NCBI RefSeq assembly: GCF_018966525.1
Contig: NZ_CP076607.1
Location: forward strand, 868,001 to 932,000
Reading direction: 5' to 3'
Source: Paenibacillus sophorae
GTDB taxonomy: Bacteria > Bacillota > Bacilli > Paenibacillales > Paenibacillaceae
DNA length: 64,000 nucleotides
The notes under the pieces are model-generated. The model made no database searches. It was not told the origin of the DNA and was given only the letters and a program-made list of their open reading frames with translations. Both the position numbers and the translations under genes were made by a program. Below, piece after piece: positions 44,040 to 53,300 of this stretch (its first letter is position 1; each line of letters starts with the position of its first letter).

Positions 44040-45173
44040 ATGATCATCGGAATTCCAAAGGAAATCAAAAATAATGAAAATCGGGTGGCCATTACCCCTG
44101 CCGGAGTAGTCAGCTTTGTTAAGGAAGGTCACACGGTATTGGTTGAGAAGGGTGCGGGCCTGGGCAGCGGATTCCAGGATGAAGAATATGCGAAAGCCGG
44201 AGCGGAATTGATCGACGGAGCCGCCGAGGTGTGGAGCAGCGCCGAAATGGTAATGAAGGTTAAAGAACCGCTGGAGAGCGAATACAGCTATTTCCGTGCC
44301 GGTCTTGTACTGTTCACTTACCTGCATCTGGCTCCGGAGCCTGCCCTGGCAAAGGCGCTGAAAGAAAAAGGCGTATTCGCCATCGGCTATGAGACGGTTA
44401 CCGAAGGCCGTACACTGCCGCTGCTGACTCCGATGAGCGAAGTGGCTGGCCGGATGTCCGTTCAATTAGGCGCTCAATTTCTGCAAAGAAACTATGGCGG
44501 CCAAGGCATTCTGCTGGCTGGCGTTCCCGGCGTAAGCAGAGGCAAGGTCAGCATCATCGGCGGCGGCGTTGTCGGTACGAATGCGGCCAAGATGGCCATT
44601 GGACTTGGAGCGGACGTTACGATTGTCGACCTGAGCGCTGACAGACTGCGCCAGCTGGACGATATTTTCGGCGCACAAATCAACACGCTGATCTCGAACC
44701 CGTACAACATCGCCAAAGCGGTTGCCGAAGCGGACGTGCTGGTAGGCGCGGTGCTCATCCCGGGCGCGAAAGCTCCGAAGCTCGTAACGGAAGAAATGGT
44801 GAAGACGATGAAACCGGGCTCTGTAATCGTTGACGTAGCCATCGATCAAGGCGGCATCGTGGAGACGATCGACAAGGTAACGACACATGACAATCCGGTA
44901 TTCGAAAAACACGGCGTACTTCATTATTCGGTAGCCAACATGCCGGGCGCTGTCGCCAAGACGTCGACGATTGCCCTGACGAACGTTACCGTTCCTTATG
45001 CGCTGCAAATCGCGGGCAAAGGCGCGCTGAAGGCCGTACAAGAAAATGATGGTCTCCTGAACGGCGTCAATATCGCGAATGGCAAGATCACCTGTAAAGC
45101 TGTGGCCGAAGCGCTCGGCGAGGAGTATTTCACGGTTGCTCAAGCGATGTCGCAGGAATTCACCCTGATCTAA
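44040..45173 (+). CDS. ald: Alanine dehydrogenase
   Basis: 378 residues from the ATG at 44040, behind AGGAGA. It has the family pattern MIIGIPKEIKNNENRVAITPAG, the catalytic region VKVKEPLESEY, NAD-binding GGGVVGTNAAK and SVANMPGAV. It interconverts L-alanine and pyruvate plus ammonium and supports alanine use and sporulation. Highly conserved, so identification is firm. Confidence 0.96.
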   Translation: MIIGIPKEIKNNENRVAITPAGVVSFVKEGHTVLVEKGAGLGSGFQDEEYAKAGAELIDGAAEVWSSAEMVMKVKEPLESEYSYFRAGLVLFTYLHLAPEPALAKALKEKGVFAIGYETVTEGRTLPLLTPMSEVAGRMSVQLGAQFLQRNYGGQGILLAGVPGVSRGKVSIIGGGVVGTNAAKMAIGLGADVTIVDLSADRLRQLDDIFGAQINTLISNPYNIAKAVAEADVLVGAVLIPGAKAPKLVTEEMVKTMKPGSVIVDVAIDQGGIVETIDKVTTHDNPVFEKHGVLHYSVANMPGAVAKTSTIALTNVTVPYALQIAGKGALKAVQENDGLLNGVNIANGKITCKAVAEALGEEYFTVAQAMSQEFTLI

Positions 45174-45567
45174 ATATAGAAAAAGTCGGCTAATAGATAA
45201 AAGACGATTCCCAATGAAGAGAAGGAACCCCAATTATGGAACAGCACCCGTTAATACGGGTCTGTTCTTTTTTTGAAATATAAGACTTTATAAGCTTCGC
45301 GCCTATCGTTTGGTCTTATATTTTTACGAGAAACGTACTTGCATCTTAATAAGACGCCGTCAAGCGTTTTTTCTTACCTAAATTTCTTGGGGCTGATAGA
45401 AGCGGATTGATAATGGCAGGTTTTCTGTCACAACTTTTCCCGCTCCCTATAGTCAGTAAAGACGAAGCATACTATAATGAATAAACCCTATGAATGAAAA
45501 AACCTATGAATGAAAATAATCCACATTCATGCATGACTCGGTTATTCTTAACGTTGGAGTGGAAAAC
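45174..45567. other. ald/pucR intergenic region
   Basis: 394 bases. They hold the ald terminator and a second imperfect repeat with AAATATAAGAC-type sequence (about 45275-45325). A TATAAT at 45472-45477 may be the -10 of the PucR gene, but the -35 is poor. Confidence 0.5.
45239..45274 (+). terminator. Terminator of ald
   Basis: GAACAG-C-ACCCG (45239-45250) pairs with CGGGT-CTGTTC (45257-45267) and is followed by seven T residues. Confidence 0.8.
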
Positions 45568-46821
45568 ATGGTAGAAATAGGACTGAATTTTGACCGTTTT
45601 TTTGACAGTATGGAGTCCCTGGCGGATACAATCAGCGAATCGCTGCAATCCCAAGTGACCATTGAGGACGAGAACCATCATGTCATCGGCTACAGTTCCC
45701 ATCAATTTGAAAGCGATCCTGCCCGGATTTCGACGATCATCGGCAAGCGTGTGCCTGACTCCGTCATTATCGGTTTGCGCAAAAAGGGCATCATGCGCCA
45801 GTTGGAGAATACGCCGCATCCCATCCGGATATCAGGTGTAATGGAGGTGGGGCTTGGACCCCGCCTGGCGATGTGCATCAAGCACCAGAAGGAGGTTCTC
45901 GGCTATATCTGGGTCGTGGATGCGGGCAATCTTGCGGAGGGATACGCAGAAAGCGTCGTGGAAAAAGCGGCGCAAATCGCTGCGCGTTACCTCCTGAAGC
46001 AGCGGGGCTGGAAGACGAAGCAGACGCGGGCGCAGGAGGATTTCTTCTGGAAGCTGCTGACCTCGCATTACGGCACGGAGCAGGATATTAAGCGGGATGC
46101 TGAGCTGGATAACATCATGCTGCCGCCTGGATATTTTATCGGCGTATTTGAACCCGAACGGGCGGTGGACGACCATTTTCTGCTCAAGTTCCGGCAGACC
46201 GCGGAAGGCTATTCCGGCGCCTCGCTTGTGTTCATGACCACCGAGCATAACCGGATTATTGTTCTGTTTTCTTTTCTTTTTTCAATAGAAGGGACGCAGG
46301 CGCTGTCTTCCTTTATGCGGCTGCTCATCGAACAGATGAATAAGGGCGAAGGCTGCCGGATATCAGGGGGATGCAGTCTCTATTACGGGGACTACCTCTC
46401 TGCGGCCGTCGCCTATATGGAGGCGATGTCCATTGTCGAGATCAAGCGTCTGCTGCCTTTTCAAGCCCGGGAGCTGCTGCTCTACGAAGATATGGGGTTT
46501 TGGGCGCATATTCCGGCTATTATGGAGCAGAAGCGAAGCCGGGGCCGTAGAAGTCCCTTGCTTTATCCGCTGAAGGAGCATGACAGGGTGCATAAGACCG
46601 ATTTTGTTAAGACCGTCGCCGTCTATCTTACGTTTAACGGTAATCTGAAGGAGTCGGCCGCTTTTTTGCATATCCATACAAATACCTTAATGTACAGATT
46701 GAACCGGATCGCCGAAATTACGGGAAAAAATCTGAAAGACACCCATTACCGCTTCTCGATCTATATGGATATTTTGACGGAAGAGACCCGGCAGTTGAAT
46801 CAATGGTTTGTGGAAGGTTGA
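45568..46821 (+). CDS. PucR/CdaR family transcriptional regulator
   Basis: 417 residues from the ATG at 45568 (TTGGAG upstream). The N-terminus has a ligand-sensing region; the C-terminal HTH_30 domain reads TFNGNLKESAAFLHIHTNTLMYRLNRIAEITG. PucR proteins regulate purine and other nitrogen catabolism. It lies 169 bases upstream of a hydrolase of the allantoate/carbamoyl amino acid family, its probable target. Confidence 0.9.
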   Translation: MVEIGLNFDRFFDSMESLADTISESLQSQVTIEDENHHVIGYSSHQFESDPARISTIIGKRVPDSVIIGLRKKGIMRQLENTPHPIRISGVMEVGLGPRLAMCIKHQKEVLGYIWVVDAGNLAEGYAESVVEKAAQIAARYLLKQRGWKTKQTRAQEDFFWKLLTSHYGTEQDIKRDAELDNIMLPPGYFIGVFEPERAVDDHFLLKFRQTAEGYSGASLVFMTTEHNRIIVLFSFLFSIEGTQALSSFMRLLIEQMNKGEGCRISGGCSLYYGDYLSAAVAYMEAMSIVEIKRLLPFQARELLLYEDMGFWAHIPAIMEQKRSRGRRSPLLYPLKEHDRVHKTDFVKTVAVYLTFNGNLKESAAFLHIHTNTLMYRLNRIAEITGKNLKDTHYRFSIYMDILTEETRQLNQWFVEG

Positions 46822-46990
46822 TGGAAGATATGGCGGATAAACGAATTGGATGGCAGAAAATATACACATGGATGTAACATAAACGGAGGTTTCCTGCGCC
46901 AATCTTATTACACTCTGTACAATGAAAAGAGAAGATACGGGTCGTAACATAGTGTTTAAGAACGACCAGATCATGGACGGAGGGATAGGA

Positions 46991-48226
46991 ATGCAGACGC
47001 AAAACATATTCGTTAACGGAGCCCGGCTGAAGGATACCATCGAGGCATTCGCCGATTTCGGACGTACGCCTGCGAACGGCGTCACCCGGCTGAGCTTAAG
47101 CGAAGAGGACATCAAGGTGCGGGATTACTTCCGTTCCTGCTGTGAAGAGCTGGGAATGACGGTCAAAGTGGACGATATGGGCTGTATGTACGCGACGCTG
47201 GAAGGCACTGAGGATAAGCCCCCAATTGTTATGGGTTCTCACCTCGACACTGTAGTAAAAGGCGGCCGTTTCGATGGCGTTCTGGGCGTAATCACGGGTC
47301 TTGAGGTTGTGCGAACCCTTGTGGACCATGGCATTAAGCCGCGGATTCCAGTAACGGTTATGAACTTCACGAATGAGGAAGGCGCTCGGTTCGAGCCTTC
47401 GATGATGGCGTCCGGCGTGCTGTCGGGTAAATTCGATAAAGAGGTCATGCTGAAGAGCAAGGACCCGGAAGGCGTTACCTTCGGGGAAGCGCTGAAGGCC
47501 AGCGGATACGAAGGGGAAACCCAGAACCGCATCAAGGAAGCGTCCGCTTATTTGGAACTGCATATCGAACAAGGTCCCGTGCTTGAAAAAGAGGAACTGT
47601 CGATCGGACTCGTGGACTGCGTGGTCGGCATGGTCTGTTATGAAATCGAAGTCACCGGGGAGTCCAATCACGCCGGCACGACGCCGATGGGGATGCGCAG
47701 CGATGCCTTTTTCGCTGCTACCGATTTGGTGGCGGAGCTGCGGAGCAAGCTGGGCGAGCTGGATTCCGAGCTGGTCTATACGATGGGCCGGGTCAATGTG
47801 TACCCCAACATCCACACGGTAATCCCGAATAAAGTTGTCTTCACCGTTGAGGCGCGGCATAAGAATGAAGAGGTTATCGCCGATGTGGTGTCGATCATTA
47901 GCTCACTTCCGGAGACGCAGACAGGCTGCTTCGTGACGAAGAAAAAACTGTGGGGCCGCGATACGGTCTGGTTCGACGAGCGGGTATGCGGCGTGATTGA
48001 AAGTTCGGTGAAATCGCTAGGCTATTCCCATAAACAAATGGCCAGCGGCGCCGGACACGACGCCCAGTTCGTCGCAAGCTACCTGCCGTCGGCGATGATT
48101 TTCGTTCCGAGTGTGAAGGGCAAGAGCCACTGCGAAGAAGAGCTGACCTCGTACGAGGATTGCGAAAAAGGCGTAAATGTGATGCTGGAAACGGTGCTGA
48201 CGCTGCTGGCGGATAACGGAGAGTAA
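46991..48226 (+). CDS. Zn-dependent N-carbamoyl-L-amino acid hydrolase / allantoate amidohydrolase
   Basis: 411 residues, peptidase M20 family. The ATG at 46991 has GGAGGG upstream. Metal site: GSHLDTVVKGGRFDGVLGV, the NEEGARF Glu pair and the HIEQGP motif (LELHIEQGPVL), with a C-terminal GAGHDAQ metal His. These signatures fit AmaB/HyuC and AllC enzymes, which cannot be separated by sequence reading alone. Regulated by the PucR-type gene upstream, which favours a ureide or nitrogen-salvage role. Confidence 0.88.
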   Translation: MQTQNIFVNGARLKDTIEAFADFGRTPANGVTRLSLSEEDIKVRDYFRSCCEELGMTVKVDDMGCMYATLEGTEDKPPIVMGSHLDTVVKGGRFDGVLGVITGLEVVRTLVDHGIKPRIPVTVMNFTNEEGARFEPSMMASGVLSGKFDKEVMLKSKDPEGVTFGEALKASGYEGETQNRIKEASAYLELHIEQGPVLEKEELSIGLVDCVVGMVCYEIEVTGESNHAGTTPMGMRSDAFFAATDLVAELRSKLGELDSELVYTMGRVNVYPNIHTVIPNKVVFTVEARHKNEEVIADVVSIISSLPETQTGCFVTKKKLWGRDTVWFDERVCGVIESSVKSLGYSHKQMASGAGHDAQFVASYLPSAMIFVPSVKGKSHCEEELTSYEDCEKGVNVMLETVLTLLADNGE

Positions 48227-48269
48227 GGTTCAAAGGAAATCGTGGCTCACGCGAATGATATATGGCAGG

Positions 48270-48328
48270 AGGAGGCTGTTCCCTTAAGGGTCATGTGTGA
48301 CTCGCCCGGAACAGCCTCCTGTTTTATT
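48270..48328 (+). terminator. Terminator of the hydrolase gene
   Basis: AGGAGGCTGTTCC (48270-48282) pairs with GGAACAGCCTCCT (48308-48320), followed by GTTTTATTT. Confidence 0.85.
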
Positions 48329-48360
48329 TGTGTTAATAATTTAATGGTTTACAGAAGCAA

Positions 48361-48396
48361 ACGGGCCGGTCAAGGATTGCTCCTTGACCGGCCCGT
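48361..48396 (-). terminator. Terminator of the SLH-protease gene
   Basis: A 15-bp perfect stem (48361-48375 with 48382-48396) with six-base loop lies 15 bases after the minus-strand stop codon. Confidence 0.8.
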
Positions 48397-48410
48397 TGAG
48401 CTTTACTGGA

Positions 48411-51400
48411 TTATTCAGCCAGTCCACCTTTGACCAGCAGTTGACGAAGTACTGTAGCAATCGTCTCGCGGGTTGCCGGTGCGGTAGGATTGAATACCGA
48501 ACCGGAGTCGCCGCTGATGATGCCCGCAGCAGACAGAGACTGAACGCTGTCCTTCGCGTAGCTTGCTATCTTGGCGTTATCGGTATAGATGGTGAAGGAA
48601 GGAGAGGCAGGCTTCAGTTCAATACCAGCCAGCTTCACGGCTCTATCCAGAATAACGGCCACTTCCTGACGGGAGACATTGGCCTTCGGCGCGAATTTGC
48701 CGCCTCCAACACCCAGAATCAATCCGGCCTTCGTAGCGGCTGCAACATCACCTGCATACCAATCGGTTGCCTTCACATCGGTAAAGTTAACCGATGCGTC
48801 GGTGCGCAGACCGAGCGCGCGTACGAGCAGTGCTGTAAATTCGGCGCGGGTCAGATTGCTCTTCGGCGAGAAGGTCGTTGCCGAAGTACCTCGGAAGATC
48901 AATTTGTTAGCCAGTGCCGTAATGTCCGAAGCCGCAGGCGATCCCGCGATATCGCTGAATGTTACCGGACGGCTTACAGCGGCATAAGTCGAGAAGCCCG
49001 GACGGTTAACGATAACCAGCGTCGTTCCGTCTGCTTGCGTCTTGAATACGGAAGATACCGGAGTGATCTTGCCGTTCTCTTCGAAGAGAACACCGGCCGT
49101 ATTCGCGGCGATGCTTCCAGGAACGGTGAAGGATCTCTTGATGAACGTATTGCTTGGCACCGTCAGATATGTGCTGCCTGTTACCGTTGTCCAGCTTCCT
49201 TCAAAGGATACCGGAGCACCGATGACAGACGAACCGGCTGCGCCTGCCGTGAATTTGCCCGCTTCTTCCGAAGCCGGCTTAATCGACAGATCGAAGGTTG
49301 CACCTGCAGGAGCGCTGCTAAACAGCGTTACCGGCAGGGAAACCGCAGCATCCTTCGTGCTGACGATTACTTTGCTCGCGGAAGAAATTGCTGCAAGCAG
49401 CTTGACTTGATCCGCGGTCAGGCTGATCTTGGCGGCGGAACCGGTAACCGAAGGAGCCGAGATGATGACGGCGGTCTGGGCGGTAGTGGCGTTAGCCAAA
49501 GCAGCCTTCAGGTCGCTATCCGATATCGTGATGGTGGTAACGCCGTTTTGTACAGTTGTTGCAGGCGTAACGGTCACTTGCTTGAAGCCTTGATCCACTA
49601 GTGAAGCAGCGGAGTCAGGAACCGTTGGTGTCGTGGTTGTAGTTCCGCCGGATGCTCCGCCACCGCCGCTCGGAGCGCCACCGCCGGCCGATCCGCCTCC
49701 ACTGCTGATGCCTGTGGAGTTATCGACACGCAGCGAGATAAAGCCGTTGTAAATATTGGTCGCTTTGCCTTGAGCGGTGATATGAGCGAACACGATATTG
49801 AGTTTGTAAATGCCGTCGGTCAGATACCCGACACTTGGTTCGCCATTGGCGTCGAATACAGGCTGGCCATCTTCATCATACTTGTAATAAGAATTATCGA
49901 GGCTTTCAAAATTATAAACCTTTGGTTCAAAATACGTAGCTTCTTTTACGGTATCGTAATAATCCTTATATCCAATGAGTTCATCATCCAAGTTGTAGAC
50001 GTCGAGTTCATACAGGTTCGCGTCGTCAGCAGTCAATTTAAAGCTGAGATCCGTTGTCGCCTGAGTGCTCAGTTTCGGATAGATGACAGGATGGGTCAGC
50101 GAAATTTCCTGAATGCCCACTGGGCTGTCAGGCAGCTCAGTGCCTACATATACTGAGAAAGGAAGGTGAAGTGTAGGCAGATTAGGAGCAGTCAAGGTAA
50201 CCTGTCCTTCATAGAAGCCGGATTCTGCATCATTACCCACATTCACATTCAAAGAGAATGCTTTGGACTGGTATCCAGCAACTACCAATTCAACTTGGCT
50301 CAAGTCTGCTTTAATTCCGGCTGGCTCGGTACCATGCCATTTCACGGAAGCGGTGTAAGTTAAGCTGGCACTTTCCGTATTTTTAATCTGCAGATTTTCA
50401 ACCTTGGAAGCGCCGGGAGCTACGACACCAAAGTTTGCTGAAGAGTTATAGTTGATCACATTTTGAGGCTGGAAGTTTTTGTCGAGAATCGTAATTGGTT
50501 CAAGCGACTCCAGCAGTGCTGGTGTATTAATGGCGTCAGCGACATTTACACGACCGGCTCCCTGTTCGTATACGTTGTATCCGTCAAGCACCTTGGCCGT
50601 ATTGGCAAGTGCTGCGCGAATTTCAAACGGCCCCCAGGTCGGATGAGCTTGTTTCAGAAGAAGGGCGAGACCGGCCACATGAGGTGAAGCCATGCTTGTT
50701 CCGCTGATACGGTTGTAGGCTTCGTCATAAGAAGCATTTTTAAACTCATCGTATTTTTGGTAAGCAGGCCAGGTTGACAGGATACCAACGCCTGGAGCGA
50801 TGAAATCCGGCTTAATGCTTAAATTCGCATCGACGTTCGGACCCTCGGAAGAGAAGCTGGCGAGCGTATCGCCATCAAAATTAGTTTCGTTGTAGTTATC
50901 TCCAAAGGTAAAGGTAACATCCGGGTTGGCTATGATCGTTTTGGCGAGCAGCCGTCCCTCGCTTCCTTTCATGTCAAACGTGGGAATGCTGTTATATACG
51001 TCGCCGATATTGTTATCGATATATCCGTTACGGCCCGGGATGTCATCACTTAGATCGACTACGGATGTATTATCCTTCAAAACTGTACCGATACCGTTAA
51101 AGATAACAATCGCTTTTGCGCCGTATTTTTTGGCGTTGGCGATCTTATCGGTGAAAGTAAGCACACCGCGTGAAACAAATGCGATAGAATCCTGCAATTT
51201 GTCCGCGGGAATTTGACTGAAGTCTTTTTCTGACCCCAATCCCGCATATACCGCTTTTACAGGTTCCGTTCCGATAATGTCCTTAAAGTTGCTGTCTCCA
51301 ATTTCCCAAGACATTACGTTCAAGTCGCTGTAAGTGGTATAAGTAACGCTCGTCACCGTTTCCGGATCGGTAAAGCTAGGTTGGAAATTAACGTGGAAGT

Positions 51401-52550
51401 TCTTCGCCGGGCTTGTAGCCGCGCCGACCGAGATACCTAATTGAGAGGTTGCGGGCGAGCCGAGCGTATTTGCGCCCGGTCCGGCATTGCCGTTGGCGAT
51501 AACCGCAGTGACGCCGGAAAGGACAGCGTTATTGATCGCTATGGCATCCGGAGAGTTAACGTCCTTCTCAGCGTCGGAGCCGAGCGAGAGGTTAATGACA
51601 TCCATGCCGTCTCTTACAGAGCGCTCAATTCCGTCAATAACCTGAGCGGAAGACCCGGATGCGGAACTCGGATTGGCCGGATTATAACCCAGCACTTTAT
51701 AAACATAGAGGTCTGCGCCATAGGCAACGCCTTTTTGAACGATTTCGCTGGTCGGATTCGCGAACCGCCCAACGATTGTACCGGATACGTGTGTGCCGTG
51801 AGAGGTGCCTTCAAACTCCAGGTCTGCGTTAGGTTCTTCCTCGTAAGGATCATTGTCATTATAGAAAGAATCCCAACCGCCTTTATAAGCGGGAGCGATA
51901 TCGGGATGCAGGTAATCTACACCCGTATCAATTACACCTACTTTGAGTCCTGCGCCTGTAATCTCTTTAGCCCAGGCTGCATCCGCCCCGATTTGGTGAA
52001 GCGGAGATGCGCCGTACTGAAGCGTTCCGTTAATCTCAGCGTCAGCCTCTTCAACGGGAATCGGATACCAGGTGCTGTTCTCATAGATCGACTTGACGCC
52101 GGGAATATCGGCAAGCTCCGGAATCTCGTTGGCGGGAACGGTTACCTCGAAGCCATTAAATACGGTGTTATATCGATAGTTGACCTTAAGATCAAGGCCT
52201 TCGTCCTTGGCTTTGTCCAGAACTGTAGATTGCTGGCTCGTGACAGCCGCTTCGGTAGCGGATTTCGCCAGGGAGGAGATACCCTGCTTCACCGCGTATT
52301 TACCTACTGCCGCTGGCTGGCCGCTAAGTTGTACGATAACGCGGACTTCCGCAGATGATTTGGTGTTGATTTTGGGCGAAATATATGTTCCTTTCGAACT
52401 TTGAAGCAAAGAGGTGCTTTTCGTAGATAATTTCGAGAACTGCGTATGCAAGCTGTCAGCCGCGAATGCCGCGCCCGGAATTGTCCCGGCTGTTAGTCCC
52501 AAAGCCAAAGACATGATAGAAAGCTTGCGTGTCAATTTGCCCCACTCCAA
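48411..52550 (-). CDS. Large extracellular subtilase with PA domain and SLH anchor (Vpr-like)
   Basis: About 1,379 residues from a TTG at 52550, which is 6 bases after GGGAGGG; an earlier in-frame start is not supported. It has a signal peptide (LSIMSLALGLTAGTIPGAAFA) and an I9 propeptide (about 65-165). The S8 catalytic domain has Asp208 (GVIDTGVDY), His251 (TSHGTHVSG) and Ser619 (SGTSMASPHV), with a PA insertion about 425-545. Fn3-like regions follow, then a Gly/Ser/Thr linker (GGGSAGGGAPSGGGGASGG) and three SLH motifs (about the last 190 residues) that bind secondary cell wall polymer. This is a wall-anchored protease. No partner genes nearby. Confidence 0.93.
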   Translation of the reverse strand: MEWGKLTRKLSIMSLALGLTAGTIPGAAFAADSLHTQFSKLSTKSTSLLQSSKGTYISPKINTKSSAEVRVIVQLSGQPAAVGKYAVKQGISSLAKSATEAAVTSQQSTVLDKAKDEGLDLKVNYRYNTVFNGFEVTVPANEIPELADIPGVKSIYENSTWYPIPVEEADAEINGTLQYGASPLHQIGADAAWAKEITGAGLKVGVIDTGVDYLHPDIAPAYKGGWDSFYNDNDPYEEEPNADLEFEGTSHGTHVSGTIVGRFANPTSEIVQKGVAYGADLYVYKVLGYNPANPSSASGSSAQVIDGIERSVRDGMDVINLSLGSDAEKDVNSPDAIAINNAVLSGVTAVIANGNAGPGANTLGSPATSQLGISVGAATSPAKNFHVNFQPSFTDPETVTSVTYTTYSDLNVMSWEIGDSNFKDIIGTEPVKAVYAGLGSEKDFSQIPADKLQDSIAFVSRGVLTFTDKIANAKKYGAKAIVIFNGIGTVLKDNTSVVDLSDDIPGRNGYIDNNIGDVYNSIPTFDMKGSEGRLLAKTIIANPDVTFTFGDNYNETNFDGDTLASFSSEGPNVDANLSIKPDFIAPGVGILSTWPAYQKYDEFKNASYDEAYNRISGTSMASPHVAGLALLLKQAHPTWGPFEIRAALANTAKVLDGYNVYEQGAGRVNVADAINTPALLESLEPITILDKNFQPQNVINYNSSANFGVVAPGASKVENLQIKNTESASLTYTASVKWHGTEPAGIKADLSQVELVVAGYQSKAFSLNVNVGNDAESGFYEGQVTLTAPNLPTLHLPFSVYVGTELPDSPVGIQEISLTHPVIYPKLSTQATTDLSFKLTADDANLYELDVYNLDDELIGYKDYYDTVKEATYFEPKVYNFESLDNSYYKYDEDGQPVFDANGEPSVGYLTDGIYKLNIVFAHITAQGKATNIYNGFISLRVDNSTGISSGGGSAGGGAPSGGGGASGGTTTTTPTVPDSAASLVDQGFKQVTVTPATTVQNGVTTITISDSDLKAALANATTAQTAVIISAPSVTGSAAKISLTADQVKLLAAISSASKVIVSTKDAAVSLPVTLFSSAPAGATFDLSIKPASEEAGKFTAGAAGSSVIGAPVSFEGSWTTVTGSTYLTVPSNTFIKRSFTVPGSIAANTAGVLFEENGKITPVSSVFKTQADGTTLVIVNRPGFSTYAAVSRPVTFSDIAGSPAASDITALANKLIFRGTSATTFSPKSNLTRAEFTALLVRALGLRTDASVNFTDVKATDWYAGDVAAATKAGLILGVGGGKFAPKANVSRQEVAVILDRAVKLAGIELKPASPSFTIYTDNAKIASYAKDSVQSLSAAGIISGDSGSVFNPTAPATRETIATVLRQLLVKGGLAE

Positions 52551-52885
52551 AAAAATCCCTCCCAAATGTTTTGTATAATGTTGATTTTCCCTGCCGCCTT
52601 GGTGGAGCGCTTATGTAGAATTCTCCTTTTCTAGTAATTCTCTTTTTATTTCCACCTAGATTAGTAGGGAAAAAGATTAAGAAGATTCTACCACCGGTAA
52701 ATTGGAAAATCCAGAGAAAAATTCATTTTTCGCGCAAGCTTAGCGTGATAATGCTGAATCTGCTAGATTTTTAGCGTCAACCTATAGGCGATCGCCGTAT
52801 CCTTGTGCCGGATTTTGAAGAAAAATGGGCTGAATGGGTAAAGTAATAGTGGAACCCAAGGGAAAGCAATAAGGAGGGAAAGGCT
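52551..52885. other. Divergent intergenic region protease/acetyltransferase
   Basis: 335 AT-rich bases with the promoters of both genes; no ORF or known RNA seen. Confidence 0.4.
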
Positions 52886-53185
52886 ATGAGCAACAAGGAA
52901 ACCAATGAAATCGGCGTTATTTACAAGGAGCGCAACGCCTTCGTCATCCGTACGGAAGAGGGGCCGATTGGAGAAATTACCTACGTGCCAAAGGACGAGC
53001 ATACCTGGGTAGCCGATCATACGTATGTGTCGCCTCATTACCGGGGAGGAAATATAGCTCAGAGGCTGCTTAATAGGCTCGCGGAGGAAGCGAGAGCGGA
53101 GGGGGCCAAAATCATACCCCAGTGCTCGTATGTTGGTGTCCAGTTTAGAAGAAATCCGGAATATGAGGATGTATGGAAACATTAG
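52886..53185 (+). CDS. Small GNAT-family N-acetyltransferase (YidJ/YjdJ-like)
   Basis: 99 residues, the short acetyltransferase type: ADHTYVSPHYRGGNIAQRLLNRLAEEARAEGAKIIPQCSYV, where RGGNIA is the acetyl-CoA loop. AAGGAGGG precedes the ATG. Substrate unknown. Confidence 0.85.
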   Translation: MSNKETNEIGVIYKERNAFVIRTEEGPIGEITYVPKDEHTWVADHTYVSPHYRGGNIAQRLLNRLAEEARAEGAKIIPQCSYVGVQFRRNPEYEDVWKH

Positions 53186-53230
53186 AAATGTGCTTAAAAA
53201 AGGCAGATATTATAGCAGCAGCGTTTTATG

Positions 53231-53274
53231 GCTAAAAAAGAAGCCATCTTTCCGCATTTAAGCGGAGGATGGCT
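53231..53274 (-). terminator. Terminator of the SNF2-SWIM operon
   Basis: Stem 53242-53255 with 53262-53274, one bulged base; on the minus strand it is followed by CTTCTTTTTT. It lies 27 bases after the SNF2 stop. Confidence 0.7.
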
Positions 53275-53300
53275 TTCTGGTTCTTCGGACCGGCCAACCG

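Noticed and set aside
48384..49601. Plus-strand ORF opposite the SLH protease
   Set aside because: Composition is that of reverse reading of a repetitive SLH/linker region; the protease frame is continuous.
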